DNA from: Flavobacteriaceae bacterium
GTDB lineage: Bacteria; Bacteroidota; Bacteroidia; Flavobacteriales; Flavobacteriaceae
Direction of reading: 5' to 3'
DNA: 64,000 nt
NCBI GenBank assembly: GCA_016649715.1
Contig: JAENXC010000004.1
Location: 62,001 to 126,000, forward strand
Every line of letters begins with the position of its first letter. Position 1 is the first letter of the stretch. Of this stretch, positions 42,603 to 51,555 are shown one piece after another. The notes under the pieces are model-generated. The model saw nothing but the letters and a program-made list of their open reading frames with translations. It was not told the DNA's origin and searched no databases. The position numbers and the translations under genes are program-made.

Positions 42603-45146
42603 ATGGCTGAAGGTGAAAAAATAATCCCTATAAACATTGAAGATGAAATGAAATCTGCCTACATCGATTACTCGATGTCGGTCATAGTGTCACGCGCGCT
42701 GCCAGATGTTCGCGATGGAATGAAACCCGTTCACAGAAGGGTTTTGTTCGGAATGCACGAACTGGGCATAAGAGCCACGGGCGCCCATAAAAAATCAGCG
42801 AGGATCGTGGGAGAGGTTCTCGGTAAATATCACCCACACGGTGACACCTCTGTTTATGATGCAATGGTGCGTATGGCCCAAGAGTGGAGCTTGCGCTATA
42901 TGCTGGTTGACGGCCAAGGAAACTTTGGTTCCGTTGATGGCGATAGCCCTGCCGCAATGCGTTATACCGAAGCAAGAATGCAGCGTATTTCTGAAGATAT
43001 GCTTGCCGATATTGACAAGGAAACCGTTGACCACCAGTTGAATTTTGACGATACCTTAAAAGAACCAACTGTTCTCCCAACCCGTGTTCCTGGACTTTTA
43101 ATTAATGGCGCATCCGGTATTGCCGTGGGTATGGCAACCAATATGCCGCCACACAACCTTACCGAAGTTATAAACGGAACCATAGCTTATATTGAAGATA
43201 ACGATATCGATATCGATGGGCTTATGCAGCACATCAAAGCCCCTGATTTTCCAACGGGCGGAATTATTTACGGTTACGAAGGCGTTCGCGAAGCATTTCA
43301 TACAGGCCGAGGTCGCGTTGTGATGCGGGCTAAAGCGAGTTTTGAAGAAGTGCAAGGAAGGGAATGTATCATCGTTACTGAAATTCCATATCAAGTGAAC
43401 AAGGCGGATATGATTAAGAAAACCGCAGATATGGTGAATGATAAGAAAATAGAGGGCATCTCAAACATTCGTGACGAGAGTGACAGAAATGGGATGCGCA
43501 TTGTTTACATTTTGAAGCGCGATGCCATTCCAAACATTGTGCTGAATACCTTATATAAATACACAGCATTGCAGTCCAGTTTCAGCGTGAACAATATTGC
43601 CTTGGTAAAAGGCAGGCCGCAAATGCTGAATTTGAAGGAATTGATTCATTATTTTGTGGAGCACCGCCATGAAGTAGTGGTTCGCCGTACCGAATATTTA
43701 CTTCGAAAAGCAGAGGAACGCGCACATATTTTAGAAGGATTGATTATTGCTTCCGATAATATTGACGAAGTGATCCGCTTGATTCGTGCTTCTTCCAACG
43801 CAGACGAAGCAAGGGAAAAGTTGATGGAAGCTTTCAAGCTTTCAGAAATACAAGCCAAGGCCATTGTTGAAATGCGCCTTCGTCAGTTGACGGGGCTGGA
43901 GCAGGACAAACTGCGCAGTGAGTATGAAGAACTGATGAAAACCATTGAGGATTACAAGGAAATTCTTGCCAGCAAAGAGCGCAGAATGCAGATAATCAGA
44001 GAAGAACTTGAGGAAATCCGCACAAAATATGGCGATGAGCGCCGTTCCACCATTGAATATGCTGGCGGAGACGTTAGCATTACCGATTTAATTGCGGACG
44101 AGCAAGTAGTGTTGACCATTTCACACGCAGGTTATATTAAGCGTACTTCACTTTCAGAATACAAAACCCAACATAGAGGTGGAGTGGGCCAAAAAGCTTC
44201 GGCTACACGAAATGAAGATTTCTTGGAGCACCTTTTCGTGGGGACCAATCACCAATATATGTTGTTCTTCACCCAAAAAGGAAAATGTTTCTGGATGCGC
44301 GTGTTTGAAATTCCCGAAGGAACAAGAACTTCAAAAGGAAGGGCAATTCAAAATCTAATAAACATTGAGCCGGACGATAAAGTGAAGGCTTTTATCTGTA
44401 CCCAAGATTTAAAGGATGAAGAATACATAAACAGTCATTATGTTATTATGGCCACCAAAATGGGACAGGTAAAGAAAACGCCTTTGGAGCAATATTCAAG
44501 ACCAAGAACAAACGGTATTAATGCTATCACTATTCGTGAGGATGATGAATTGCTTGAAGCAAAATTGACTACGGGTAATAGCCAAGTAATGTTGGCAGTA
44601 CGCTCCGGAAAAGCCATTCGTTTTGAAGAGGAAAAAACGAGATCCATGGGCCGAAACGCTTCCGGTGTTCGCGGAATCAGGCTCGGCGATAAAAATGACG
44701 AGGTTATAGGTATGATTGCTGTAAATGAAAATGATTCCGACATTCTTGTTGTTTCCGAAAACGGTTACGGAAAAAGGTCGTCCATAGATGATTACCGAAT
44801 TACCAACCGCGGTGGAAAAGGAGTGAAAACCATAAATATTACCGAAAAAACGGGTAAATTGGTCGCCATCAAAAATGTAACCGATGATGATGATTTAATG
44901 ATTATCAACAAATCGGGTATTGCTATCAGGATGGCCGTTACCGACCTACGTGTTATGGGCCGCGCCACACAAGGGGTGCGATTGATAAAAGTGAGGGAAG
45001 ACGATGCCATTGCCGCAGTAGCAAAAGCGATGAAGGATGATGATGAAGATGAAAACGAAGGTGAAGAAAACGGAGACATCACTGATGAAAACAACGATGG
45101 CACAAATCTTGACAATAACGAAACTCAAACCGAAAATAACGAATAA
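42603..45146 (+). CDS. gyrA: DNA gyrase subunit A
   Basis: An 847-residue subunit A of gyrase. The catalytic tyrosine is Y121 in [10 protein letters not shown]. The quinolone-resistance region reads [14 protein letters not shown], where E. coli has S83 and D87; threonine 82 and aspartate 86 occupy those places. Threonine there is common in flavobacteria. Six beta-pinwheel blades form the C-terminal domain with a GyrA box at QHRGGVG. The final 45 residues are very acidic ([14 protein letters not shown] and beyond). It introduces negative supercoils together with GyrB. A TPR protein gene follows after 10 bases, an arrangement typical of Flavobacteriaceae. Confidence 0.96.
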   Translation: MAEGEKIIPINIEDEMKSAYIDYSMSVIVSRALPDVRDGMKPVHRRVLFGMHELGIRATGAHKKSARIVGEVLGKYHPHGDTSVYDAMVRMAQEWSLRYMLVDGQGNFGSVDGDSPAAMRYTEARMQRISEDMLADIDKETVDHQLNFDDTLKEPTVLPTRVPGLLINGASGIAVGMATNMPPHNLTEVINGTIAYIEDNDIDIDGLMQHIKAPDFPTGGIIYGYEGVREAFHTGRGRVVMRAKASFEEVQGRECIIVTEIPYQVNKADMIKKTADMVNDKKIEGISNIRDESDRNGMRIVYILKRDAIPNIVLNTLYKYTALQSSFSVNNIALVKGRPQMLNLKELIHYFVEHRHEVVVRRTEYLLRKAEERAHILEGLIIASDNIDEVIRLIRASSNADEAREKLMEAFKLSEIQAKAIVEMRLRQLTGLEQDKLRSEYEELMKTIEDYKEILASKERRMQIIREELEEIRTKYGDERRSTIEYAGGDVSITDLIADEQVVLTISHAGYIKRTSLSEYKTQHRGGVGQKASATRNEDFLEHLFVGTNHQYMLFFTQKGKCFWMRVFEIPEGTRTSKGRAIQNLINIEPDDKVKAFICTQDLKDEEYINSHYVIMATKMGQVKKTPLEQYSRPRTNGINAITIREDDELLEAKLTTGNSQVMLAVRSGKAIRFEEEKTRSMGRNASGVRGIRLGDKNDEVIGMIAVNENDSDILVVSENGYGKRSSIDDYRITNRGGKGVKTINITEKTGKLVAIKNVTDDDDLMIINKSGIAIRMAVTDLRVMGRATQGVRLIKVREDDAIAAVAKAMKDDDEDENEGEENGDITDENNDGTNLDNNETQTENNE

Positions 45147-45156
45147 ACCATAACAC

Positions 45157-46416
45157 ATGAAAACACGAATTTTAATAACAGGACTGGCCTTTGTGTCTGC
45201 TATTTCATTTGGACAAAAAAAGGAAATAAAAAACGCCGAAAAAGCCATAAAATCCAATAAATACAGTGAAGCTATAACTTATTTGAATGAAGCAGAATCT
45301 ATGATGGGGTCTATGGACAATGATTTGAAAGCACAATTTTACGCCGCAAAAGGAGAAGCACTATTTGGTTCAGGAAGTTCAGATTATACCAAACTAAAAG
45401 GTGCTGCCGAAGCATTTAGTAAAGCACTTGAATTGGATCCAAAAATGAGTGAGCAGTTATCCGCTCCATTGCAGAACCTGCGTGCCGCTTTAATTAATGG
45501 TGCCATTAAAGATCAGAACGCGCAGCAGTACAAAATGGCGACTGACAAACTATATACCAGTTATACGGTGAGCAAAGATCCTTCCGATCTGTATTTTGCT
45601 GCAGGGAATGCCGTTAACGGAAAAGATTATGACACTGCTATAAAATACTATCAAATGCTGTTGGATACCGGTTACACAGGCGAAACTTCAGAATTTGTAG
45701 CCACTCGAAAAGAAACTGGCGAAGTAGAAGCTTTTGATTCCGAAAATCTTCGGAACATCGCAATAAAATCTGGGGAATTCATCAAACCGGAAAAACGTGT
45801 TACCGAATCAAGAAAAGGGGAAATACTTCGCAACATGACCCTTATTTATATTGAACAGGGAAATACCGAAAAAGCAATGGCGGTAATGAAAGCTGCCCGG
45901 GCCGAAAACCCCAATGATGTTTACCTAATGCGCGCCGATGCTGATATGAGTTATAAAATGGGGGATATTGAAAGATACAATGAGTTGATGAACAAAATTG
46001 TTCAATCAGACCCAGAGAACCCTGAAATTTATTTTAACCTGGGTGTTGGAAGTGCAGAAATCGGGAACAACGTTAAGGCTGTTGAATATTATGAAAGAGC
46101 TTTGGAACTTAACCCAGATTACGAAGCAGCACTCATAAATTTATCGGTTATAAAACTTTCCGGCGAAGACAAATTGGTGGAAGAAATGAACAGTTTAGGA
46201 AATTCCAGGGCAGACAATCAAAAATATGAAGAACTGAAACAACAGCGCAAGAATATATATATAGAAACCATGCCCTATTTGGAGAGAGCACTGAAACTAA
46301 ATCCCAATAACGCGGAAGTGGTCAGAACCTTGATGAACATTTATGGACAACTTGCCGAGGACGCAAAATACAAAGAGATGAAAGCGAAACTTGACTCTTT
46401 GGAAAAGAAGGGATAA
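45157..46416 (+). CDS. Tetratricopeptide-repeat protein following gyrA
   Basis: A 419-residue exported protein: signal peptide MKTRILITGLAFVSAISFGQ, then TPR-like helix pairs. Repeats are clear at NPEIYFNLGVGSAEIGNNVKAVEYYERALELNPDYEAALI (around residue 290) and PYLERALKLNPNNAEVVRTL (around residue 370). TPR proteins build scaffolds for protein interactions; this one is likely periplasmic. It is transcribed with gyrA (10-base gap), an association conserved in the family but not explained. No enzyme domain was seen. Confidence 0.85.
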   Translation: MKTRILITGLAFVSAISFGQKKEIKNAEKAIKSNKYSEAITYLNEAESMMGSMDNDLKAQFYAAKGEALFGSGSSDYTKLKGAAEAFSKALELDPKMSEQLSAPLQNLRAALINGAIKDQNAQQYKMATDKLYTSYTVSKDPSDLYFAAGNAVNGKDYDTAIKYYQMLLDTGYTGETSEFVATRKETGEVEAFDSENLRNIAIKSGEFIKPEKRVTESRKGEILRNMTLIYIEQGNTEKAMAVMKAARAENPNDVYLMRADADMSYKMGDIERYNELMNKIVQSDPENPEIYFNLGVGSAEIGNNVKAVEYYERALELNPDYEAALINLSVIKLSGEDKLVEEMNSLGNSRADNQKYEELKQQRKNIYIETMPYLERALKLNPNNAEVVRTLMNIYGQLAEDAKYKEMKAKLDSLEKKG

Positions 46417-46443
46417 TTTAAGTTCCGAATAAACATAAAAGTA

Positions 46444-46470
46444 GAAACCCTCGAAATTTCGGGGGTTTTG
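46444..46470. terminator. Bidirectional terminator between TPR and NlpC/P60 genes
   Basis: AAACCCTCGAAA/TTTCGGGGGTTT forms a hairpin with a short loop, with T-run following on the plus strand and A-run before it. Confidence 0.7.
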
Positions 46471-46474
46471 CTTT

Positions 46475-47224
46475 TTAGACAATTCGTTTAATAACGCGGA
46501 GCTTATGGGTGTGGTTGCGCAGTTCATAATTAAAAATTCCGCTGTGGTCCAAACGGTCTATTCGCACTTTTCCGTGAGCGTGGATAATGTAATTGTCCTT
46601 CATTATAATGCCAACGTGTGTAATATTTCCTTCTTCGTTGTCAAAAAACGCCAAATCGCCAGGCTCACTTTCTTCAATAAAACTCAGTGCTTCGCCTTGC
46701 GTTGCTTGCTGGCTTGCATCTCGAAGCAGTCTATACCCATTCATTTTATAAACCATTTGGGTGAAACCACTGCAATCAATTCCAAAAGGGGTTTTGCCTC
46801 CCCACAAATAAGGAGAATTCAAATAGAGTAGGGCAGTTTCAATTAAATGTTCTTTTGGAAGAATTTTGGAAATCGATTTTCCCTCAAAATGATGCTTCAA
46901 ATATTCCGAGGATGAAACGTTGCTTCCCAAACAAATGGAGAACAATTGATTGTCCTGAGCGGTAACAAAATCTACCAAATCTGAAGAAAACCTGAGTTCC
47001 TTCTCTTCAAAATCTGAATATTCCTCTTCGGTAATATTTACAAATTGTTTGTTGTCAATCCAGCCTTCATAATTGTCAAAAGCCAAACGGATACGGCTCC
47101 ATTTTTTGCGAGTTTCCAGTATTTTGAACTGTTCGCCGTAAAGTAGTTGCGACACCATTTCACTCGCATCGGAAGCTTCGGCTCGAAGGGGCACAATACT
47201 TAAATTACTGATACCGTAATCCAT
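46475..47224 (-). CDS. NlpC/P60 (C40) peptidoglycan endopeptidase
   Basis: A 249-residue protein. Residues 5-65 form an SH3b-like domain (EASDASEMVSQLLYGEQFKIL, then GWIDNKQF). The NlpC/P60 domain at about 125-245 has the catalytic cysteine C151 in FGIDCSGFTQMVY, H203 in THVGI and H215 in IHAHG. It should hydrolyse gamma-D-Glu-diaminopimelate bonds in peptidoglycan peptides. No signal peptide is obvious, which is common among flavobacterial relatives. It may recycle muropeptides inside the cell or be secreted otherwise. It ends next to a hairpin shared with the TPR gene. Confidence 0.88.
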   Translation of the reverse strand: MDYGISNLSIVPLRAEASDASEMVSQLLYGEQFKILETRKKWSRIRLAFDNYEGWIDNKQFVNITEEEYSDFEEKELRFSSDLVDFVTAQDNQLFSICLGSNVSSSEYLKHHFEGKSISKILPKEHLIETALLYLNSPYLWGGKTPFGIDCSGFTQMVYKMNGYRLLRDASQQATQGEALSFIEESEPGDLAFFDNEEGNITHVGIIMKDNYIIHAHGKVRIDRLDHSGIFNYELRNHTHKLRVIKRIV

Positions 47225-47255
47225 TCAAAAGTTATTGATACTATTTACGGGTTTT

Positions 47256-48434
47256 TTAGATACGTTCAATGACCATTGCAGAAGCACCGCCGCCGCCGTT
47301 ACAGATTGCTGCTGCACCAATTTTGGCGTTGTTTTGTTTCAAGACATTAAGAAGTGTAATCAAAATGCGAACGCCACTACATCCAAGTGGATGGCCTAAA
47401 GAAACAGCGCCGCCGTTCACATTTACGTTGCTGTCGTTAAGCCCTAAAATTTTCATATTTGCAAGACCCACAACCGCAAATGCTTCGTTGAATTCAAAAT
47501 AATCTACATCTTTAATAGCTATTCCGGCTTTGGCAAATGCTTTTGGAAGTGCTTTTGCAGGGGCGGTAGTAAACCATTTTGGCTCTTGTGCGGCATCGGC
47601 ATAACCTTTAATATACGCCAATGGTGTAAGACCCAATTCTTTCGCCTTGGCCTCGCTCATCAAAATCATTGCAGCAGCACCGTCGTTTATGGTTGATGCG
47701 TTTGCGGCGGTAACGGTTCCATCTTTTGAAAAGACGGGACGCAAAGTGGAAATTTTGTCCATTTTCACGTTTTTGTATTCTTCGTCTTCGGAAAATATAA
47801 TAGGTTCACCACGTCGTTGGGGTACTTCAACTGAAATTACTTCCTCCTTAAATTTTCCATCGGCCCAAGCTTTTGCGGAACGCTCATAAGATTGAATTGC
47901 GAAAGCATCTTGGTCTTCGCGCGAAAAATTATATTCCGTAGCACAAAGATCTGCGCAGGTTCCCATCGCGTTGTGATCGTAGGCATCTACCAAACCATCT
48001 TTTTGCATTCCGTCAATTAAAGTAGCGGGTCCAAATTTTGTTCCGTTGCGCATATGCACGTAATGAGGAATGTTGCTCATGCTTTCCATTCCGCCGGCAA
48101 CCACAACATCTGCATCACCAAGGGCAATGGTTTGTGCGGCCTGCATCACAGCTTTCATTCCAGATGCGCAAACTTTATTTATTGTCGTACAAGGCACGGT
48201 GTCAGAAAGTCCGGCACCCAAAGCAGCTTGTCTTGCGGGTGCTTGACCCACACCAGCTTGCACTACATTGCCCATAAAAACTTCCTGCACCAAACTTGGG
48301 TCAAGGTTTATTTTTTTTAAAGCACCTTTAATTGCTGCTGAACCCAATTGGGCGGCGGTTAGTGAAGAAAGGCTTCCCATAAAACTACCAATTGGCGTTC
48401 TAACTGCGGATACTATAACTACTTTATTGCTCAT
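47256..48434 (-). CDS. Acetyl-CoA C-acetyltransferase (thiolase)
   Basis: A 392-residue thiolase. The nucleophilic cysteine C89 lies in INKVCASGMKAVM. The second active-site motif GGAVSLGHPLGCSG and the C-terminal CNGGGGASAMVIERI (acid/base cysteine) are intact. It condenses two acetyl-CoA to acetoacetyl-CoA or cleaves 3-ketoacyl-CoA in fatty acid degradation. Biosynthetic or degradative use cannot be told apart from the sequence. Its closest neighbour on the strand, an NlpC/P60 gene, is not metabolically related. A -7-like TAATTTCG precedes it. Confidence 0.93.
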   Translation of the reverse strand: MSNKVVIVSAVRTPIGSFMGSLSSLTAAQLGSAAIKGALKKINLDPSLVQEVFMGNVVQAGVGQAPARQAALGAGLSDTVPCTTINKVCASGMKAVMQAAQTIALGDADVVVAGGMESMSNIPHYVHMRNGTKFGPATLIDGMQKDGLVDAYDHNAMGTCADLCATEYNFSREDQDAFAIQSYERSAKAWADGKFKEEVISVEVPQRRGEPIIFSEDEEYKNVKMDKISTLRPVFSKDGTVTAANASTINDGAAAMILMSEAKAKELGLTPLAYIKGYADAAQEPKWFTTAPAKALPKAFAKAGIAIKDVDYFEFNEAFAVVGLANMKILGLNDSNVNVNGGAVSLGHPLGCSGVRILITLLNVLKQNNAKIGAAAICNGGGGASAMVIERI

Positions 48435-48465
48435 GCTACTGTTTTTTTATTTTTAATAAGGACTG

Positions 48466-48473
48466 CGAAATTA
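48466..48473 (-). promoter_or_regulatory. Candidate -7 element of the thiolase gene
   Basis: On the minus strand TAATTTCG, one base from TAnnTTTG, lies 31 bases before the start codon. Confidence 0.4.
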
Positions 48474-48563
48474 CGGATTTCCATCTTAAAAATCAATCTT
48501 TGCAAGTATTGGTTTTGGGATAACTCGTTCCTTATTTATACCTTTACTTTAAGTTATAATTAT

Positions 48564-50609
48564 ATGAAGAACCTTTTTTCTTTGTTCGCCAGAAACCAAT
48601 CCCTTATTTACAAGGTTTTTCTTTTCATAATCGCCACGCTTTTAATTATTTATCTTTTGCCGAAGGGTGGCCAGTTCAAGTACAATTTCCAAAAAGGGAA
48701 ACCTTGGCAGTATGAAAACCTGTACGCTCCATTCAGTTTCACAATAAAGAAAAACGATGATACATTAAAGAGGGAGCGAGAACAAATACGCACCAATTCC
48801 ATCCCTTATTTTGAATATGATGGTGATGTGGAAGGGGACGTTTCAGAAAATTTTCGCGACAATCTCAAAACGAAATATGTAGACAGCCTTCACAAAACTC
48901 CTGAAAAAACGGTTGAAAGAGTGGGGGAGTCTTTTATTTCCGAAACCTATAAAAACGGCGTTACCGATGAAATCCATGCCTATGATGACGACAAACTCAT
49001 TTACTTAAAAAAGGGCAACGAGATTGAGGAGCGCAACTATTCCCAACTTTTCAAAAAAGTGAATTTAAACAAGAAGGTTCGGGAATTGGTTGAAAAAAAC
49101 AAGATTGAGGACGTTCAAGTGCTTCTTTACAATACGCTAAATGAAGTTTTTCAGCCCAATGTGAAGCTAAACACAAAGCTCACCGAAGCCGCCATAGAAG
49201 CCGAGATCAATGCACTGAACCCAAACCGAGGGATTATTGAAAAAGGAGGACGCATCATCGCAAAAGGCGAGGTGGTTGAAGGCGATAAGTTTCAAATATT
49301 GAATTCGTTAAAAGCGGAATTTGAAAGCCAAATATGGAGCAAAAACAATTATCTGTGGTTGTTGGTAGGTTACTCTATGCTAGTCTCATTGGTGTTTTTG
49401 ATGCTTTTTCTCTTTCTGAAAAATTACAGGCCCTACATTTATAACAACAACACAAAGGTAACCTTTATATTTTTCAACATTCTTTTAATGGTTTTCCTCA
49501 CCACGCTGGTGCTGAAAGTACATGCCGATTATGTTTATGTAGTGCCAATATGTATTTTACCACTTATCCTGAAAGCTTTTTTTGACCCGCGCGTGGGGCT
49601 TTTTGTTCACGTTTTGACCATTCTTTTGCTCGGCTTTATTGTTCCGAACAGTTTTGAATATATGTTTCTGCAGTTCATTGCGGGAATTGTTACCATTCTT
49701 ACCGTTTCTGAACTGTACAAACGCGCCAATCTGTTTATCTCCGTAGGGCAAATTACTTTGATTTATATACTTGGATATTTCGCCTTTTTTGTAATTCAGG
49801 AAGGGAACATACAGACGCTTCAGTGGGAAAATTTTGGATATTTCATTCTTTGCGGGTTGGCAACACTTTTTGCACATCCTTTGATTTATTTTTATGAAAA
49901 AATCTTCGGATTGGTTTCAGATGTTTCATTGCTGGAGCTGAGTGATACCAATTCAAAATTGCTGAAAGAACTTTCAAACAAAGCCCCGGGAACGTTTCAC
50001 CATTCGTTGAACGTGGCAAATTTGGCCGAAGCCTCTGCAAACGAAATTGGGGCCAACAGCATGCTCGTCCGCGTCGGTGCACTTTATCACGACGTTGGAA
50101 AAATGCTGAACCCAACAATGTTTACTGAAAACCAGGCAAACTCCATCAATTCACACAATGAATTGGACCCCAAGGAAAGCGCCAAAATAATTATCGATCA
50201 CGTAATAAAAGGAATTGAAATAGCCCGAAAAAACAATCTGCCCGACAGGGTGATTGATTTTATTCGCACCCACCACGGAACCAGTTTGGTGTACTATTTT
50301 TATAAAAAGGAAAGAGAGCAGCAGGGCCAAGCCAACAAAGAAGATTTTATCTATCCCGGTCCCATTCCTTTTTCAAAAGAAACCGCAATATTGATGATGG
50401 CTGATAGTGTTGAGGCTGCCAGTAAGAGTTTGAAGGAACCTTCTTCCTCTATAATTGATGAATTTGTTGAAAAGATAATCAACAACCAAATGGCGCAGGG
50501 TCAGTTTTTAAATGCGAATATTACTTTCAAGGAAATTGAAACCATTAAAAAGGTATTAAAGAAGAAACTTAACAATATTTATCATCTTCGGGTGGAGTAT
50601 CCTGAATGA
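48564..50609 (+). CDS. PgpH-like 7TM-HD phosphodiesterase (c-di-AMP type)
   Basis: A 681-residue membrane protein. One N-terminal helix (about 16-34) is followed by an extracytoplasmic 7TMR-HDED domain (about 40-260, GKPWQYENLYAPFSFTI), then seven membrane helices (about 270-455). The cytoplasmic HD domain follows, with FHHSLNVANLAEASANEIG, LYHDVGKM (the HD metal ligands) and RTHHGTSLV. This architecture is that of PgpH, which hydrolyses cyclic di-AMP. It is expected to control c-di-AMP levels in response to an external signal. No diadenylate cyclase gene is in the window. Confidence 0.9.
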   Translation: MKNLFSLFARNQSLIYKVFLFIIATLLIIYLLPKGGQFKYNFQKGKPWQYENLYAPFSFTIKKNDDTLKREREQIRTNSIPYFEYDGDVEGDVSENFRDNLKTKYVDSLHKTPEKTVERVGESFISETYKNGVTDEIHAYDDDKLIYLKKGNEIEERNYSQLFKKVNLNKKVRELVEKNKIEDVQVLLYNTLNEVFQPNVKLNTKLTEAAIEAEINALNPNRGIIEKGGRIIAKGEVVEGDKFQILNSLKAEFESQIWSKNNYLWLLVGYSMLVSLVFLMLFLFLKNYRPYIYNNNTKVTFIFFNILLMVFLTTLVLKVHADYVYVVPICILPLILKAFFDPRVGLFVHVLTILLLGFIVPNSFEYMFLQFIAGIVTILTVSELYKRANLFISVGQITLIYILGYFAFFVIQEGNIQTLQWENFGYFILCGLATLFAHPLIYFYEKIFGLVSDVSLLELSDTNSKLLKELSNKAPGTFHHSLNVANLAEASANEIGANSMLVRVGALYHDVGKMLNPTMFTENQANSINSHNELDPKESAKIIIDHVIKGIEIARKNNLPDRVIDFIRTHHGTSLVYYFYKKEREQQGQANKEDFIYPGPIPFSKETAILMMADSVEAASKSLKEPSSSIIDEFVEKIINNQMAQGQFLNANITFKEIETIKKVLKKKLNNIYHLRVEYPE

Positions 50610-50764
50610 TATATGTGAGTGAAAAATTAGTTTCAGAATTTTGTAATCTGCTCATTAAGAGAGGGGTTTTAATTTCTGAAAAAAACGTAAAATATTTGTT
50701 GCGTTATAGCATTTATAAAGTTACATTTGCAACCGCATTTTAGGATGACACGTTCATAAAAATT

Positions 50765-50848
50765 GGAGAGGTGCCGGAGTGGTAACGGAGCAGATTGCTA
50801 ATCTGTCGACGGGCAACCGTCGCCAGGGTTCGAATCCCTGTCTCTCCG
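50765..50848 (+). tRNA. tRNA-Ser (GCT)
   Basis: The acceptor stem GGAGAGG pairs with TCTCTCC (one G-T pair). The anticodon loop is TTGCTAA with anticodon GCT, and a long variable arm (GACGGGCAACCGTC) identifies a class II serine tRNA. The T-loop is GTTCGAATC. CCA is not encoded in full; GCA follows. Confidence 0.93.
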
Positions 50849-50909
50849 CATTATAGAGTTTCAACAAAAGCTCCAAATTTACAGTGAACAATAGTATAAT
50901 TACTGTTCA

Positions 50910-50984
50910 CGGGGTGTAGCGTAGCCCGGTTATCGCGCCTGCTTTGGGAGCAGGAGGCCGCAGGTTCGAATCCTGCCACCCCGA
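50910..50984 (+). tRNA. tRNA-Pro (TGG)
   Basis: The acceptor CGGGGTG pairs with CACCCCG. The anticodon loop TTTGGGA gives TGG, and the T-arm GCAGGTTCGAATCCTGC is perfect. It is followed directly by a terminator. Confidence 0.94.
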
Positions 50985-50985
50985 C

Positions 50986-51016
50986 AAAAACCGAACTGTA
51001 CGTTCGGTTTTTTTGT
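50986..51016 (+). terminator. Terminator after tRNA-Pro
   Basis: AAAAACCGAAC/GTTCGGTTTTTTT with a TGTAC loop and a strong T-run. Confidence 0.87.
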
Positions 51017-51024
51017 TTATTATT

Positions 51025-51073
51025 GGTCGCGTAGCTCAGCTGGATAGAGCATCCCGATTTCCAATCGGGACGT
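51025..51073 (+). pseudogene. Truncated tRNA-Arg-like copy (5' half only)
   Basis: GGTCGCGTAGCTCAGCTGGA then TAGAGC and the full anticodon arm TCCCGATTTCCAATCGGGA are present. The sequence departs from tRNA after CG: there is no T-arm and no 3' acceptor strand. The loop TTTCCAA would give anticodon TCC, unlike the TCT in the other two copies. It cannot form a functional tRNA. Confidence 0.8.
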
Positions 51074-51102
51074 TCACAGGGGAGTTAAAATAAAATAATA
51101 AT

Positions 51103-51176
<74 letters not shown>

Positions 51177-51181
51177 CAGAT

Positions 51182-51205
51182 AATCCCCTACTAAGGGGAT
51201 TTTTT
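51182..51205 (+). terminator. Terminator of tRNA-Arg, abutting the GIY-YIG gene
   Basis: AATCCCCT/AGGGGATT with an ACTA loop and TTTTTT. The GIY-YIG start codon begins only three bases after it, so that gene seems to have no leader of its own. Confidence 0.85.
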
Positions 51206-51207
51206 GT

Positions 51208-51462
51208 ATGAAATATTTAGTATATATATTGTATTCAAAGGAACTGGACAGATATTATATTGGCCATACAGGAGAGACAATCGCAGAACGTCTAAGAAAA
51301 CATCTTTCTAATCATTCTGGTTATACTTCAAAAGCCAAGGATTGGGAATTAAAATACACTGAAGAATATCCTTCCAAAAAAGATGCGTACGCACGAGAGT
51401 TGGATATCAAAAGAAAAAAATCCATTAAATTTATTCAAAATCTCATTAGCTCAGCTGGATAG
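51208..51462 (+). CDS. GIY-YIG endonuclease-domain protein ending inside a tRNA copy
   Basis: An 84-residue GIY-YIG protein. The first strand and signature are KYLVYILYSKELDRYYIG (residues 2-19). The catalytic arginine lies in AERLRKH (residues 26-32), and the metal-binding glutamate in DAYARELDIKRKKS (E64). Small stand-alone GIY-YIG proteins of this size are very common in Bacteroidota and are related to UvrC/homing-endonuclease domains, but none has a proven role. The last codons (AGC TCA GCT GGA TAG, residues SSAG and stop) lie in the D-arm of a tRNA-Arg copy. The start is three bases past the terminator of an intact tRNA-Arg. The placement suggests insertion into a tRNA gene. Confidence 0.82.
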   Translation: MKYLVYILYSKELDRYYIGHTGETIAERLRKHLSNHSGYTSKAKDWELKYTEEYPSKKDAYARELDIKRKKSIKFIQNLISSAG

Positions 51463-51515
51463 AGCATCCCGATTTCTAATCGGGACGGTCGAAGGTTCGA
51501 ATCCTGCTGCGATCA
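51447..51515 (+). pseudogene. tRNA-Arg (TCT) copy lacking the 5' acceptor strand
   Basis: TAGCTCAGCTGGATAGAGC, the anticodon arm TCCCGATTTCTAATCGGGA (loop gives TCT) and TGCGATCA at the 3' end are all tRNA-Arg. The seven bases before it (ATCTCAT) do not pair with TGCGATC; they are GIY-YIG codons instead. The T-stem GAAGG/CCTGC has one mismatch, as if two versions had been joined. It looks like the 3' part of a disrupted tRNA. Confidence 0.82.
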
Positions 51516-51520
51516 CTTTG

Positions 51521-51545
51521 AATCCTCATTTTTTGGGGATTTTTG
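51521..51545 (+). terminator. Terminator after the disrupted tRNA-Arg copy
   Basis: AATCCTC...GGGGATTTTTG is a weaker version of the hairpin after the intact tRNA-Arg copy (both begin AATCC and end GGGGATTTTT). This supports a duplication of the tRNA-plus-terminator unit. Confidence 0.65.
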
Positions 51546-51555
51546 TTTGTAGGAT

